From positions 1 to 64,000 of the forward strand of contig JAHBXO010000031.1 in the NCBI GenBank assembly GCA_019636445.1: a stretch of DNA of 64,000 nt. The letters run 5' to 3'. The position numbers were made by a program, and so were the translations under genes. Shown one piece after another: positions 56,471 to 63,598 of the stretch (within the stretch, counting starts at the first letter, position 1; each line of letters begins with the position of its first letter). A model generated the notes under the pieces. That model was not told the origin of the DNA. It did no database searches and saw only the letters and a list, made by a program, of their open reading frames with translations. Source of the stretch: Gemmataceae bacterium. GTDB lineage: Bacteria; Planctomycetota; Planctomycetia; Gemmatales; Gemmataceae.

Positions 56471-57673
56471 TCAGCCCTTCCACTCGGCGACGCCGCCATT
56501 GTTCATCGCGAGATTCGCGAGGTGCGCCGCCGACGCACCCGACACGCCCGCCTCCGCCGGCGCCGTCGGCGTCTTGCGGCTGCGCATGCACTCGATCCAG
56601 TTTGTCAGGTGCAAGAGTTCCCCGTCCGGCTTGTCGTAGAAGTCGGCTCCCTTCGGCCCGGTGCCGAGAATGCGGTCCTTCGGTTCGAACTTCTTGGTCC
56701 GTTCCGGGATGAACTCGTGACGGCCGCGGTCGATGTAGCAGGTGCCGTCGGTCCCCTGGAATTCGATATGCGCGCCGTTGCGGGCGTTGCTGAAGGTGCC
56801 CTCGAAGTACATCTGCACGTTGCCGGGGTAGGACAGGATCGTCTGCACCGTGTCCGGCGTTTCCCACACGCCCTTCGCGTTCACGAACTCGCCGAGGCTG
56901 ACCGCCTTCGTCGGGTGGTCCACGTCGAGCACCCAGTGCGCCACGTCCACCCAGTGAACCATCAGGTCGGTGAAGATACCGCCGCCGAAATCCCAGTACC
57001 AGCGCCAGTTGCGGAAGCGGTATTCGTCGAACTCCTGTTTCTTCGCCGTGCCGAGGAACGCGGTCCAATCGACGCTCTTCGGGTCGACGCCGAGCGGGAA
57101 GCGCTTGACGCGGTCGCTGTTCCGATTCCAGCTCATCTTCACCTTCAGCACCTTGCCGATCTTGCCGCCCTGGATCAGTTCGCGGGCCTCGGCGATGTGC
57201 GGCATGCTCCGCTGCTGGGTGCCGACCTGCACGATCCGCTTGTGCTCGTTCTGGGCGGCGATGACGGCCTTGCCTTCGCTCAGTTCGTGTGTCAGCGGCT
57301 TCTCGACGTACACGTCCTTCCCGGCCTTGCACGCCGCGATCGTCAGCGGCACGTGCTGGTGGTCCGGCGCGCCGATGAGCACCGCGTGCACGTCCTTGTC
57401 GCCGAACACCTCCTCGGCCCGCTTCGTCGTCTTCGCCCCCGGCACCATCTTCTTTGCCTCGTCGAGCGCCTTGTCCCAGACGTCGCAGAGGACAGTGACG
57501 CGAACGCCGGGGATGGTGATGAGCGATTTCAGCAGGTGCCGCGCCCGGCCGCCGGAGCCGACGACGCCGACGTGGATCGTCTCGTTGGCGGCGAACGAGG
57601 TCGCGGAGGAACCGGTGACGGCGAGAACGCCGGCGGAGGTTTGCAGGAAGCTGCGACGGGAGAGGGAGGACAT
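56471..57673 (-). CDS. Tat-exported Gfo/Idh/MocA oxidoreductase
   Basis: A 400-residue oxidoreductase. ATG at 57673 starts MSSLSRRSFLQTSAGVLAVT, a full twin-arginine leader (SRRSFLQ). The Rossmann start IHVGVVGSGGRARHLLKSL binds NAD(P), GAPDHQHVPLTIAACKAGKD and VYVEKPL carry the catalytic Lys of the family, and a C-terminal beta-sheet domain follows (WRWYWDFGGGIFTDLMVHWV with a His/Asp site). It would act on a sugar or inositol derivative in the periplasm, folded with its cofactor before export. It is converging on DUF1501 copy 2 (5-bp gap) and lies downstream of the beta-lactamase gene across an inverted repeat. Confidence 0.94.
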   Translation of the reverse strand: MSSLSRRSFLQTSAGVLAVTGSSATSFAANETIHVGVVGSGGRARHLLKSLITIPGVRVTVLCDVWDKALDEAKKMVPGAKTTKRAEEVFGDKDVHAVLIGAPDHQHVPLTIAACKAGKDVYVEKPLTHELSEGKAVIAAQNEHKRIVQVGTQQRSMPHIAEARELIQGGKIGKVLKVKMSWNRNSDRVKRFPLGVDPKSVDWTAFLGTAKKQEFDEYRFRNWRWYWDFGGGIFTDLMVHWVDVAHWVLDVDHPTKAVSLGEFVNAKGVWETPDTVQTILSYPGNVQMYFEGTFSNARNGAHIEFQGTDGTCYIDRGRHEFIPERTKKFEPKDRILGTGPKGADFYDKPDGELLHLTNWIECMRSRKTPTAPAEAGVSGASAAHLANLAMNNGGVAEWKG

Positions 57674-57698
57674 CGTTGAACTCGTAAGAGGAGTGGTA

Positions 57699-57755
57699 CC
57701 AGCCTGGAGCGCAAGCGACGGGCGAGCCACGCCCGTCGCTTGCGCTCCAGGCTGG
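57699..57755. repeat. 25-nt perfect inverted repeat with 7-nt loop
   Basis: Arms 57699-57723 and 57731-57755 are exact reverse complements around GAGCCAC. The arm begins CCAGCCTGGAGCGC. It lies 7 bp after the stop of the beta-lactamase-like gene (minus strand) and 25 bp before the oxidoreductase start. It could be a strong terminator or a dispersed intergenic repeat; no T-tract follows on the minus strand. Confidence 0.93.
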
Positions 57756-57762
57756 AAGATCG

Positions 57763-58938
57763 CTACTTCTTGATCGCGTCGACCGCGAGTTTCTGAAACT
57801 CTTCGCGCATGACCGACGCGTCGCCGTTGCTCAGGCCGGTGCGGGCGATCATGAGGATGACGTAAAGATCCTGCTTCGGGTCGATCCAGTACTGCGTGCC
57901 GAACGCGCCGCCGTGGCCGAAGGTGCCCGGCGACAGCATGGCCGTCACGCCCTTCGGCTCCTTCACCACGGCGAATCCGTAGCCGAAGCTCATCCCGTCG
58001 ACGAAGCCGGTCTTAATGTCGCCGGTCTGCGTCTTCGTCATCTCGGCGAAGTTCTTCTCGCTGACGATCCGCTTCCCGCCGAGCGCGCCTTTGCCAAGCA
58101 TCGCCTGGCAGAGCTTGGCGATGTCGCCGGCCGTGGAGTACAGCCCGCCCGCCGGCACCGGGTGCTTCGCACCGGCCGGCAATTCGAGGATCTGATTCGT
58201 CGCCGCGACGAGGATGTTATCCTTCTTGTTGTAGATCGTGGCCGTGTTCGCCACCTGCTCCGCCGAAGGGTAGAACGTGGTGTTCTTCATGCCGAGCGGG
58301 TCGAACACACGCTTCTGCAGGAAGACGTGGTACGGCTCGCCGGAACAGACTTCGATGATGCGGCCGAGCGTGTCGATACCGGGGTTGCAGTACGACCACT
58401 TCGTGCCCGGCTCGAAGACGAGCGGCTCTTTGCCGATGATGTTCGAGGTCTCTTCGAGCGTCTTGTTCCGTTTCTGGTACACGTCCGCACAGGCTGCCGG
58501 ATAGTTCGGCAATCCGGCGGTGTGCGTCAGCAGATCTCGGAGCGTGATCGGCCGCTTCGGGTCCTTCAACTCGCCGCCGACTTTGAGCTTCTGGCCCTGG
58601 AATGCCGGGATGTGCTTCTCGACCGGATCGTCGGGCGAGAGCTTGCCCTCATCCGCGAGAATCATGATGCCGAGCGCCGTGATCGGCTTCGTCATGGAGG
58701 CGATCTTGAACATCGTTTCCCGCGTCATCGCCTTCTTCGCGTCGAAGTCGGCCATGCCGACGGCGTCGAAGTGGACGATGCCGGAGCTACGGCCGACGAG
58801 CGTGACGGAGCCGGAGAGATCGTTCGACTTGTCGAACTGATGCATCCGGCCCGTGATGGCCGACACGACCGGCGGCGCCTGCCCGAACGTCGGTGCCGCC
58901 AGCGCGAGCAGAACCATCGTGGAGAGAACGCGACGCAT
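57763..58938 (-). CDS. Serine beta-lactamase-like / class C esterase family protein
   Basis: A 391-residue secreted protein (MRRVLSTMVLLALAAPTFGQ). The three active-site motifs of the beta-lactamase class C / serine hydrolase fold are present: S81-M-T-K84, Y183-C-N185 and H342-G-G344. Planctomycetes have many of these; most act as esterases or D-aminopeptidases rather than resistance enzymes, and that is the likely case here. It lies upstream of the Gfo/Idh/MocA gene on the same strand, separated by the 25-nt inverted repeat. Confidence 0.93.
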   Translation of the reverse strand: MRRVLSTMVLLALAAPTFGQAPPVVSAITGRMHQFDKSNDLSGSVTLVGRSSGIVHFDAVGMADFDAKKAMTRETMFKIASMTKPITALGIMILADEGKLSPDDPVEKHIPAFQGQKLKVGGELKDPKRPITLRDLLTHTAGLPNYPAACADVYQKRNKTLEETSNIIGKEPLVFEPGTKWSYCNPGIDTLGRIIEVCSGEPYHVFLQKRVFDPLGMKNTTFYPSAEQVANTATIYNKKDNILVAATNQILELPAGAKHPVPAGGLYSTAGDIAKLCQAMLGKGALGGKRIVSEKNFAEMTKTQTGDIKTGFVDGMSFGYGFAVVKEPKGVTAMLSPGTFGHGGAFGTQYWIDPKQDLYVILMIARTGLSNGDASVMREEFQKLAVDAIKK

Positions 58939-58960
58939 GACGACTCCAAGAGTAGGGAGG

Positions 58961-59037
58961 GACCACGAATCAGACGAATAACACGAATGAAAACGAAGAC
59001 TTGGTTTTGATTCGTCTTATTCGTCTGATTCGTGGTC
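58961..59037. repeat. 28-nt inverted repeat overlapping a stop codon
   Basis: Arms 58961-58988 and 59010-59037 are reverse complements with one mismatch and a 21-nt loop. The arm reads GACCACGAATCAGACGAATA and on. It is lower in GC than its surroundings. The last base of the right arm is the first base of the TAG stop (read on the minus strand) of the ThuA gene, so the element abuts the gene end. It could terminate the ThuA transcript. I recall similar ACGAATCAGACGAAT motifs as common planctomycete intergenic repeats. Confidence 0.93.
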
Positions 59038-60020
59038 TATTTCAAAAGGTCCGCTGGCTTCACGCCCTTCTTGTGACCGCCGAACTTGAACGGCAGCGGC
59101 TGGAACACACCGACGATGTCCACGTTCGTCTTGTCAGGGATCTGGGATTCCATCCCCAGCGCCCAGAGGCAGCCGTTCACGATCATCCGACGTGTTCCTT
59201 CCGATAGCAGGTCTTCCGAGGCGCCCATGGTCGTCGTGAAGACGCGGGCGTGCTTGTCGCCGTGGGTCTTCGTCCACGCCACCGGCATCATCGGATCGTT
59301 CTTCTTGCCGGCGACCGCCTTCGAGTCGTCCTTCAAGGTCTCCGTCACTTCGCCCATCACAAGTGGTTTGCTGTCGCCGGGCAGCGGGAGCTTCACGGTG
59401 TACACGTCCGTCGTGCCGAAGATCTCGCCGTCCTTGATCCCCTTGAGGATCGGGTGCTTCTCCTGACCGTGAGCGATCCGGCCGCGCGTGCCCTCCTTGC
59501 CGTGATGGCCGTGGTGGGCGACCCACGTCTCGCCGAGGACGCTGCGACCAAAGCCACCGTCCGCGAACTGCCAATGGTAATGCTGGAAATCGCTGTTCTT
59601 GAGGTTGAAGGCGTGCGTCGCCGTGCGCAGGCCGACGACGGGCTTGCCGGCGGCGACGTAGTCCACGACGTGCTTCATTTGGGCGTTCGGCAGGTTGCGG
59701 AACCGCGTGAAGATCACCATCAGGTCGGCGGTCTTCAGCGCTTCGAGGCCGGGGATGTTGTCGGTGACTTGCGGGTTGATCGTCTCGCCGTCCTTGTCGA
59801 TGGCGAACAGCACGGTGCATTGGAAGCCGTGGTGCTTGTTCAGGATTTTCGCGAGTTGCGGCAGGGCTTCCTCGGAGCGGTACTCCTCGTCGCCGCTGAC
59901 GAAGACGATGTGCTTGCCCTTGCCGATCCCGTCGCCGCCGGGAAGTTCGATCCAAGGATCGGCAGCCGGGGTGAAGGAGGCGAAAACGACGAGAAACAGG
60001 ACCGTTGCGATGCGTTTCAT
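59037..60020 (-). CDS. Secreted ThuA-like domain protein
   Basis: A 327-residue exported protein; ATG at 60020 gives MKRIATVLFLVVFASFTPAA as signal peptide, and a longer frame upstream is rejected. The ThuA fold (class I glutamine amidotransferase-like) is seen in KHIVFVSGDEEYRSEEALPQ, LKTADLMVIFTRFRNLPNAQ, YVAAGKPVVGLRTATHAF and RVFTTTMGASEDL. In the planctomycete group these proteins lack a free catalytic cysteine; here the elbow position is T-A-T-H (LRTATHAF). Function in sugar utilisation has been suggested for ThuA proteins of rhizobia. It is monocistronic, with an inverted repeat after the stop. Confidence 0.88.
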   Translation of the reverse strand: MKRIATVLFLVVFASFTPAADPWIELPGGDGIGKGKHIVFVSGDEEYRSEEALPQLAKILNKHHGFQCTVLFAIDKDGETINPQVTDNIPGLEALKTADLMVIFTRFRNLPNAQMKHVVDYVAAGKPVVGLRTATHAFNLKNSDFQHYHWQFADGGFGRSVLGETWVAHHGHHGKEGTRGRIAHGQEKHPILKGIKDGEIFGTTDVYTVKLPLPGDSKPLVMGEVTETLKDDSKAVAGKKNDPMMPVAWTKTHGDKHARVFTTTMGASEDLLSEGTRRMIVNGCLWALGMESQIPDKTNVDIVGVFQPLPFKFGGHKKGVKPADLLK

Positions 60021-60185
60021 GGGAGTGGTTCGAGAGGTTGGGATTGCACGCGAGTATACGCCGCGCATCGCTCGTCGGGTAGGGAGCACGACACTCGGCG
60101 AATTCTCACTTTGATCCGTTGCCCGATGGCGGTATGATCGGAACAGTTGAACCGCCCACCCCGCCTTTCCCTTCAGGAGTCGGCC

Positions 60186-61193
60186 ATGACGCCACGCGAC
60201 GACATCTCATGCACCGAGTGCAACGGTCTTTTCCCCGCAAGCGATCGCCGGAGCTTCTTCCGCCGGATCGGCGGCACGGCCGCGGCCGCCGTCGTGCTGG
60301 GAGGAAGCGCATCGTTGGCCCGCGCCGAGAAGGCCAAGGCGAGCGAAGATCTCGTCCGCGAACTGTTCAGCACGCTGTCGGCCGATCAGAAGAAGACCGT
60401 CGTCTTGCCGTGGGACCATGTCCTCGCCGCCGGCCAACGGCCAACGCGCCTCGGCATGTACAACGCCGCCATCAAGAACGAAAAGATCGCGACGGTCTAT
60501 ACCAAGGCGCAGCAGGACCTCCTCGACAAGCTCTTCCGCAGCCTCTGCGCTGAAGGCGACGGCTACAAGCGCCTCAGCCGCGGCGGCAACTTCGACGCCA
60601 GCGGCGCCTTCACGAACATCGGCGCCCACATCTTCGGCGACCCGACCGAGAAAGGGAAGTTCTCTCTGGTCTTCTCCGGCCACCACCTCACCATCCGCTG
60701 CGACGGCAACTCCGAGCCGGGCGCCGCGTTCGGCGGGCCGATGTACTACGGCCACACGCCCGACGGACTCAGCGAGGAGAACGTCTTCTTCTACCAGACC
60801 AAGGCCGTCCGCAAGGTCTACGAGGCCCTCGACGAGAAGCAGCGCAAGGCCGCCAGCATCGAAGGCACGCCCGGCGAGCAGTTCAATTCCGTCAAGTTCC
60901 GCGACAAGCACCCCGGCCTGCACATCTCCGAGATGAGCAAGGACCAGAAGGCGCTGGTCGAAGGCACGATGCGCGAACTGCTCTCGCCCTTCCGCAAAGA
61001 GGACGCCGACGAGGTGATGGAAATCATCAAGACCGTCGGCGGCATGGAGAAGATCAACCTCGCGTTCTACTTCGAGGAGTACGGCGACTCGAAGAACTGG
61101 CACTTCTGGCGGTTGGAAGGCCCCGGCTTCGTCTGGAACTTCCGCGTCCTGCCCCACGTGCATACGTTCGTCAACATCGCGAAGCTGGCGTAA
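60186..61193 (+). CDS. DUF3500 protein with Tat-like leader
   Basis: A 335-residue DUF3500 protein. ATG at 60186 is supported by AGGAG at 60175-60179. The leader is unusual: CTEC near the N-terminus precedes DRRSFFRRIGGTAAAAVVLG, a twin-arginine type motif with an A-x-A site near ASLARA. Family blocks include VVLPWDHVLAAGQRPTRLG, FSLVFSGHHLTIRCDGNSEP and GGPMYYGHTPDGL with several His that may bind metal. The function of DUF3500 is unknown. A GC-rich hairpin follows 11 bp after the stop. Confidence 0.88.
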   Translation: MTPRDDISCTECNGLFPASDRRSFFRRIGGTAAAAVVLGGSASLARAEKAKASEDLVRELFSTLSADQKKTVVLPWDHVLAAGQRPTRLGMYNAAIKNEKIATVYTKAQQDLLDKLFRSLCAEGDGYKRLSRGGNFDASGAFTNIGAHIFGDPTEKGKFSLVFSGHHLTIRCDGNSEPGAAFGGPMYYGHTPDGLSEENVFFYQTKAVRKVYEALDEKQRKAASIEGTPGEQFNSVKFRDKHPGLHISEMSKDQKALVEGTMRELLSPFRKEDADEVMEIIKTVGGMEKINLAFYFEEYGDSKNWHFWRLEGPGFVWNFRVLPHVHTFVNIAKLA

Positions 61194-61204
61194 GTTCCAC
61201 GAGT

Positions 61205-61238
61205 GCGGGCGACGCGTTCCAAGGAACGCGACGCCCGC
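61205..61238 (+). terminator. Hairpin terminator after DUF3500 gene
   Basis: GCGGGCGACGCGTTCC (61205-61220) pairs with GGAACGCGACGCCCGC (61223-61238) around a 2-nt loop with one A-A mismatch, followed by CTTTCC. It is 11 bp after the stop codon. Confidence 0.7.
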
Positions 61239-61300
61239 CTTTCCGTCGAACGGCCGTGGGTTGATTCACGGGTGGAATGGTCGAGATCCGAGGAATCGTC

Positions 61301-61564
61301 ATGAACCGAACGCTGCCCGAACCACTCATGAAAAAGGCCGAGCGCCTCGCAATCGAGCGGGGATTCGACTCCGTTACGGACTATCTGTCGGACCTGTTGG
61401 AACGGGAGGAATCGCCGGCCCATCCGTTCGCCGACCGCGAAGCGGAGGTGGAGTCGGCACTGCTGGAAGGATTGGCGAGTGGACCTGCGACGCCGATGAC
61501 GGCCGAGGATTGGAACGAACTGAAAAGGCGCGTCGTCGAAGTCCATGCGGCGAAAGCGCCATGA
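61301..61564 (+). CDS. Type II antitoxin, ParD-like
   Basis: An 87-residue protein; ATG at 61301 (MNRTLPEPLMKKAERLAIER) follows a GAGGA-containing leader. The N-terminal half has the ribbon-helix-helix pattern of ParD/CopG antitoxins (LPEPLMKKAERLAIERGFD, VTDYLSDLLEREE), which binds DNA as a dimer; the C-terminal half (AEDWNELKRRVVEVHA) would wrap the toxin. Its stop overlaps the toxin ATG by 4 bp (ATGA), the usual arrangement for a type II module that represses its own promoter. Confidence 0.85.
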   Translation: MNRTLPEPLMKKAERLAIERGFDSVTDYLSDLLEREESPAHPFADREAEVESALLEGLASGPATPMTAEDWNELKRRVVEVHAAKAP

Positions 61565-61893
61565 CTGTCGTCCGTCGCCCGCAAGCCAAAGCCGATTTGG
61601 ATCACTACGCGGGCTATTTCACACGTCAATCCGGCATCGCTTTGGCCACTCGATTTCTCGAAGCGGCCGAACGGACTTTCGCCGACCTCGCGAGTTTACC
61701 CGGTATGGGTTCGCCTTATCCCGTTGATAATCCCAGCCTGAATGGACTCCGCGCCTTTCCGGTTGACGGATTTCCGAATCACTTCATTTTCTACCTGTGG
61801 CCATCGGCCCATGATATCGAAATCATTCGCGTGATGAACGCATCGCGGAATCTCGCCCAACATCTCGAAAGTACCCAGAACGATAACCGTTGA
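61561..61893 (+). CDS. Type II toxin, RelE/ParE superfamily
   Basis: A 110-residue toxin of the RelE/ParE fold. The start TVVRRPQAKADLDHYAGYF, the A-L-A-T-R-F-L-E-A-A-E helix, the block LASLPGMGSPYPVDNP and the C-terminal beta strands PVDGFPNHFIFYLWPSAHDI, EIIRVMNASRNL match ParE. ParE toxins inhibit DNA gyrase, while RelE toxins cut mRNA on the ribosome; ParE is closer here but the target is not shown. The antitoxin precedes it and overlaps by 4 bp. The pair has lower GC than the flanking genes. Confidence 0.88.
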   Translation: MTVVRRPQAKADLDHYAGYFTRQSGIALATRFLEAAERTFADLASLPGMGSPYPVDNPSLNGLRAFPVDGFPNHFIFYLWPSAHDIEIIRVMNASRNLAQHLESTQNDNR

Positions 61894-61957
61894 TGCTTTT
61901 CAAGTTCCGCTATTCACGAGCGAGCGGGTATCGTTCCGACCTTGAGCGATTCTACCG

Positions 61958-63001
61958 TCACCCCACGAACACGCCACCGGTGTAGTTGGGTGGGAACGCC
62001 GAGAAGCTACGGGCGAGGCCGCCGAACGGAGACAGCACGCGGACCTGCGAGACGCCCTGGCCGCCGCCGACGAGGAGTTCGGCGCGGCCGTCGCCATCGA
62101 GATCCCGCAACGCCACCGGTACGCCGCCTGGTTCGGTGCTGGTGAAGCCGAACGCCTGGTAGAGTCGTTTCGCCGGCTGGTTCCCCTGGAACACCGAGAC
62201 GGTCGCACGGCCCGCGACGACACGGCCGACGGCGATGTCGGCCTTGCCATCGCCGTTGAAATCCCCGGTCGCGACGAAAACCCCGCCGCGATCGTTCGGC
62301 CCGCCGACCGTGATGGTCGCGAGCTTCGCGGAATAGGTGCTCGGTTCGGAGTCGCCCCAAGCTTTCGTGGTCGTGTAGGCGTGAACGGCCGCCGGCCCAC
62401 CGGCGCCGGGGGCGGCGACAATGTCCGAGATCCCGTCGCCGTTCAGGTCGCCGACGGCGATACGGACGCCGCCGGTGAAGGAAGCGCCGAACGGTTGGAA
62501 CTCGGCCGCGACCTTTGGCGAACCCTTCCAGAGATCCTGTCCGCGGAAAATGCGCACGGTTGACGTGCCGCCAGCGATGAGATCGATGCGGCCGTCGCCG
62601 GTCACGTCGCCGATGGCGAGGAAGGCTCCGGTGGTCGCGCCGGCAAAGGCTTCGAACTCGCCGGCGAGTTTGCGTGTGGCGCCGTCGAAGAGGGCGACGC
62701 GCGAGCTGCCGGACAGGGCCGCGACGACGACGTCGTCGATACCGTCGCCGGTGAGGTCGCCGGTCGCGACCGTAACGCCGCCGGTGTAGGTGTTGCCAAA
62801 GGGCTGGAACATCGTGAGCAGGGCGTTTGTGCCGCTTTCGTAGACGCTGACCTGGGCGACCTGGCCGGCGCCGGAGCCGACGGCGAACCGGCGGGCGTGG
62901 ACGACGTCGTCGATCGCCGGTTGGGCGATCACCGTAGTCGAGGGCATGTCCCGGAATTCCAAAGTTTCGACGTGGAGCGGGAAAGGCTTGGCGAGCATCA
63001 T
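61958..63001 (-). CDS. FG-GAP/VCBS-repeat surface protein with LE-R-P motif
   Basis: A 347-residue protein. ATG at 63001 (MMLAKPFPLHVETLEFRDMP) is preceded by GGAG, which supports this start over an upstream ATG at 63022. LEFRDMP (about 15-21) matches the LE-x-R-D-x-P N-terminal element also seen in the protein at 1812-5378. The body is at least six FG-GAP/VCBS blades with calcium-type loops: GDLTGDGIDDVVVA, GDVTGDGRIDLIAG, GDLNGDGISDIVAA, GDFNGDGKADIAVG and DLDGDGRAELLVG. They form a beta-propeller with repeat signature FQPFG..FTGGV.... It is likely extracellular; its ligand is unknown. Confidence 0.92.
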   Translation of the reverse strand: MMLAKPFPLHVETLEFRDMPSTTVIAQPAIDDVVHARRFAVGSGAGQVAQVSVYESGTNALLTMFQPFGNTYTGGVTVATGDLTGDGIDDVVVAALSGSSRVALFDGATRKLAGEFEAFAGATTGAFLAIGDVTGDGRIDLIAGGTSTVRIFRGQDLWKGSPKVAAEFQPFGASFTGGVRIAVGDLNGDGISDIVAAPGAGGPAAVHAYTTTKAWGDSEPSTYSAKLATITVGGPNDRGGVFVATGDFNGDGKADIAVGRVVAGRATVSVFQGNQPAKRLYQAFGFTSTEPGGVPVALRDLDGDGRAELLVGGGQGVSQVRVLSPFGGLARSFSAFPPNYTGGVFVG

Positions 63002-63184
63002 GTTCGTTCTCCGAAATCGCATCCTGCGGCGGCCGCGATGGCGGCCGTTCGGTCCGACGGGTTAACGGGATCGCCCGGCCTGCTTGCGCGGGAAATCCTT
63101 GCAAACCCCTTCTCATTCCCCGGAAAGTCCCTAAAACTTCTGACCGCGATCAGTTGAACGCGCAACAGCATCCGGAGTGGTAAG

Positions 63185-63316
63185 ATGGGAAATCCCGCTG
63201 GCGTCCGACGGAAGAAGAAGGAAAAGCGCCGGGCCAAGTTCGAGAAGCGGCTCGGCATTCTCGCCTATGTCCCCAAGGACATCCAGGAAGAGATCAAGAA
63301 GGAACTCAAGAAGTGA
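63185..63316 (+). CDS. 43-residue basic protein with its own terminator
   Basis: A 43-codon gene: MGNPAGVRRKKKEKRRAKFE leads to a highly basic first half (13 Arg/Lys in residues 8-22), then LGILAYVPKDIQEEIKKELK and the stop. The second half is a likely amphipathic helix. The reading frame begins at an ATG, ends at TGA (63314-63316) and is followed 4 bp later by a strong intrinsic terminator. Basic N-terminus plus helix suggests nucleic-acid or ribosome binding. I know of no assigned family with certainty; I have seen similar KKKEKRR-type small proteins in Gemmata. Confidence 0.72.
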   Translation: MGNPAGVRRKKKEKRRAKFEKRLGILAYVPKDIQEEIKKELKK

Positions 63317-63320
63317 AACG

Positions 63321-63348
63321 AACCGCCGGCGACCCCGGCGGTTTTTTT
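63321..63348 (+). terminator. Intrinsic terminator
   Basis: AACCGCCGG pairs with CCGGCGGTT (8-9 bp, 5-nt loop CGACC) followed by a run of seven T. This is the clearest rho-independent terminator in the window and belongs to the 43-codon gene ending at 63316. Confidence 0.92.
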
Positions 63349-63598
63349 GTTGGGACCCGGTTAGCGTCGCGAGGCTATTTTTCCCGAATGATCATTATCG
63401 CATTTGTGCGTCGGTCGGTTTCGGTCGAGAATCGGTTGCGCCGTACCGATCCCGCAACTACGAAAATCGACGTAAGTCGTTGACGGGCATAGGCGCTTCC
63501 GGAATTCGGGCGTCTTTTCGCCGGAGGGTGGCGCGGTGGCGGCGGAATCGATGAAGCGGCGGTTCCGGCGGATCAACCCGGCTCGAGTCGATCGGACG
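63349..63598. other. Intergenic region without a recognised gene
   Basis: About 250 bp between the small-gene terminator and the tsaD stop codon. GC is lower than average, especially at 63370-63490. A 71-codon minus-strand frame (63361-63576) has no recognisable features and no ribosome-binding site, so I do not call it. Nothing else is seen. Confidence 0.5.

Noticed and set aside
57763-58938. Antibiotic resistance gene interpretation
   Set aside because: The SxxK/YxN/HGG motifs fit the broad class C serine hydrolase family, very common in planctomycetes and mostly esterase or peptidase; no resistance context.
63361-63576. 71-codon minus-strand frame between the mini-gene and tsaD
   Set aside because: No ribosome-binding site, signal, known motif or domain; low-GC spacer is more likely.
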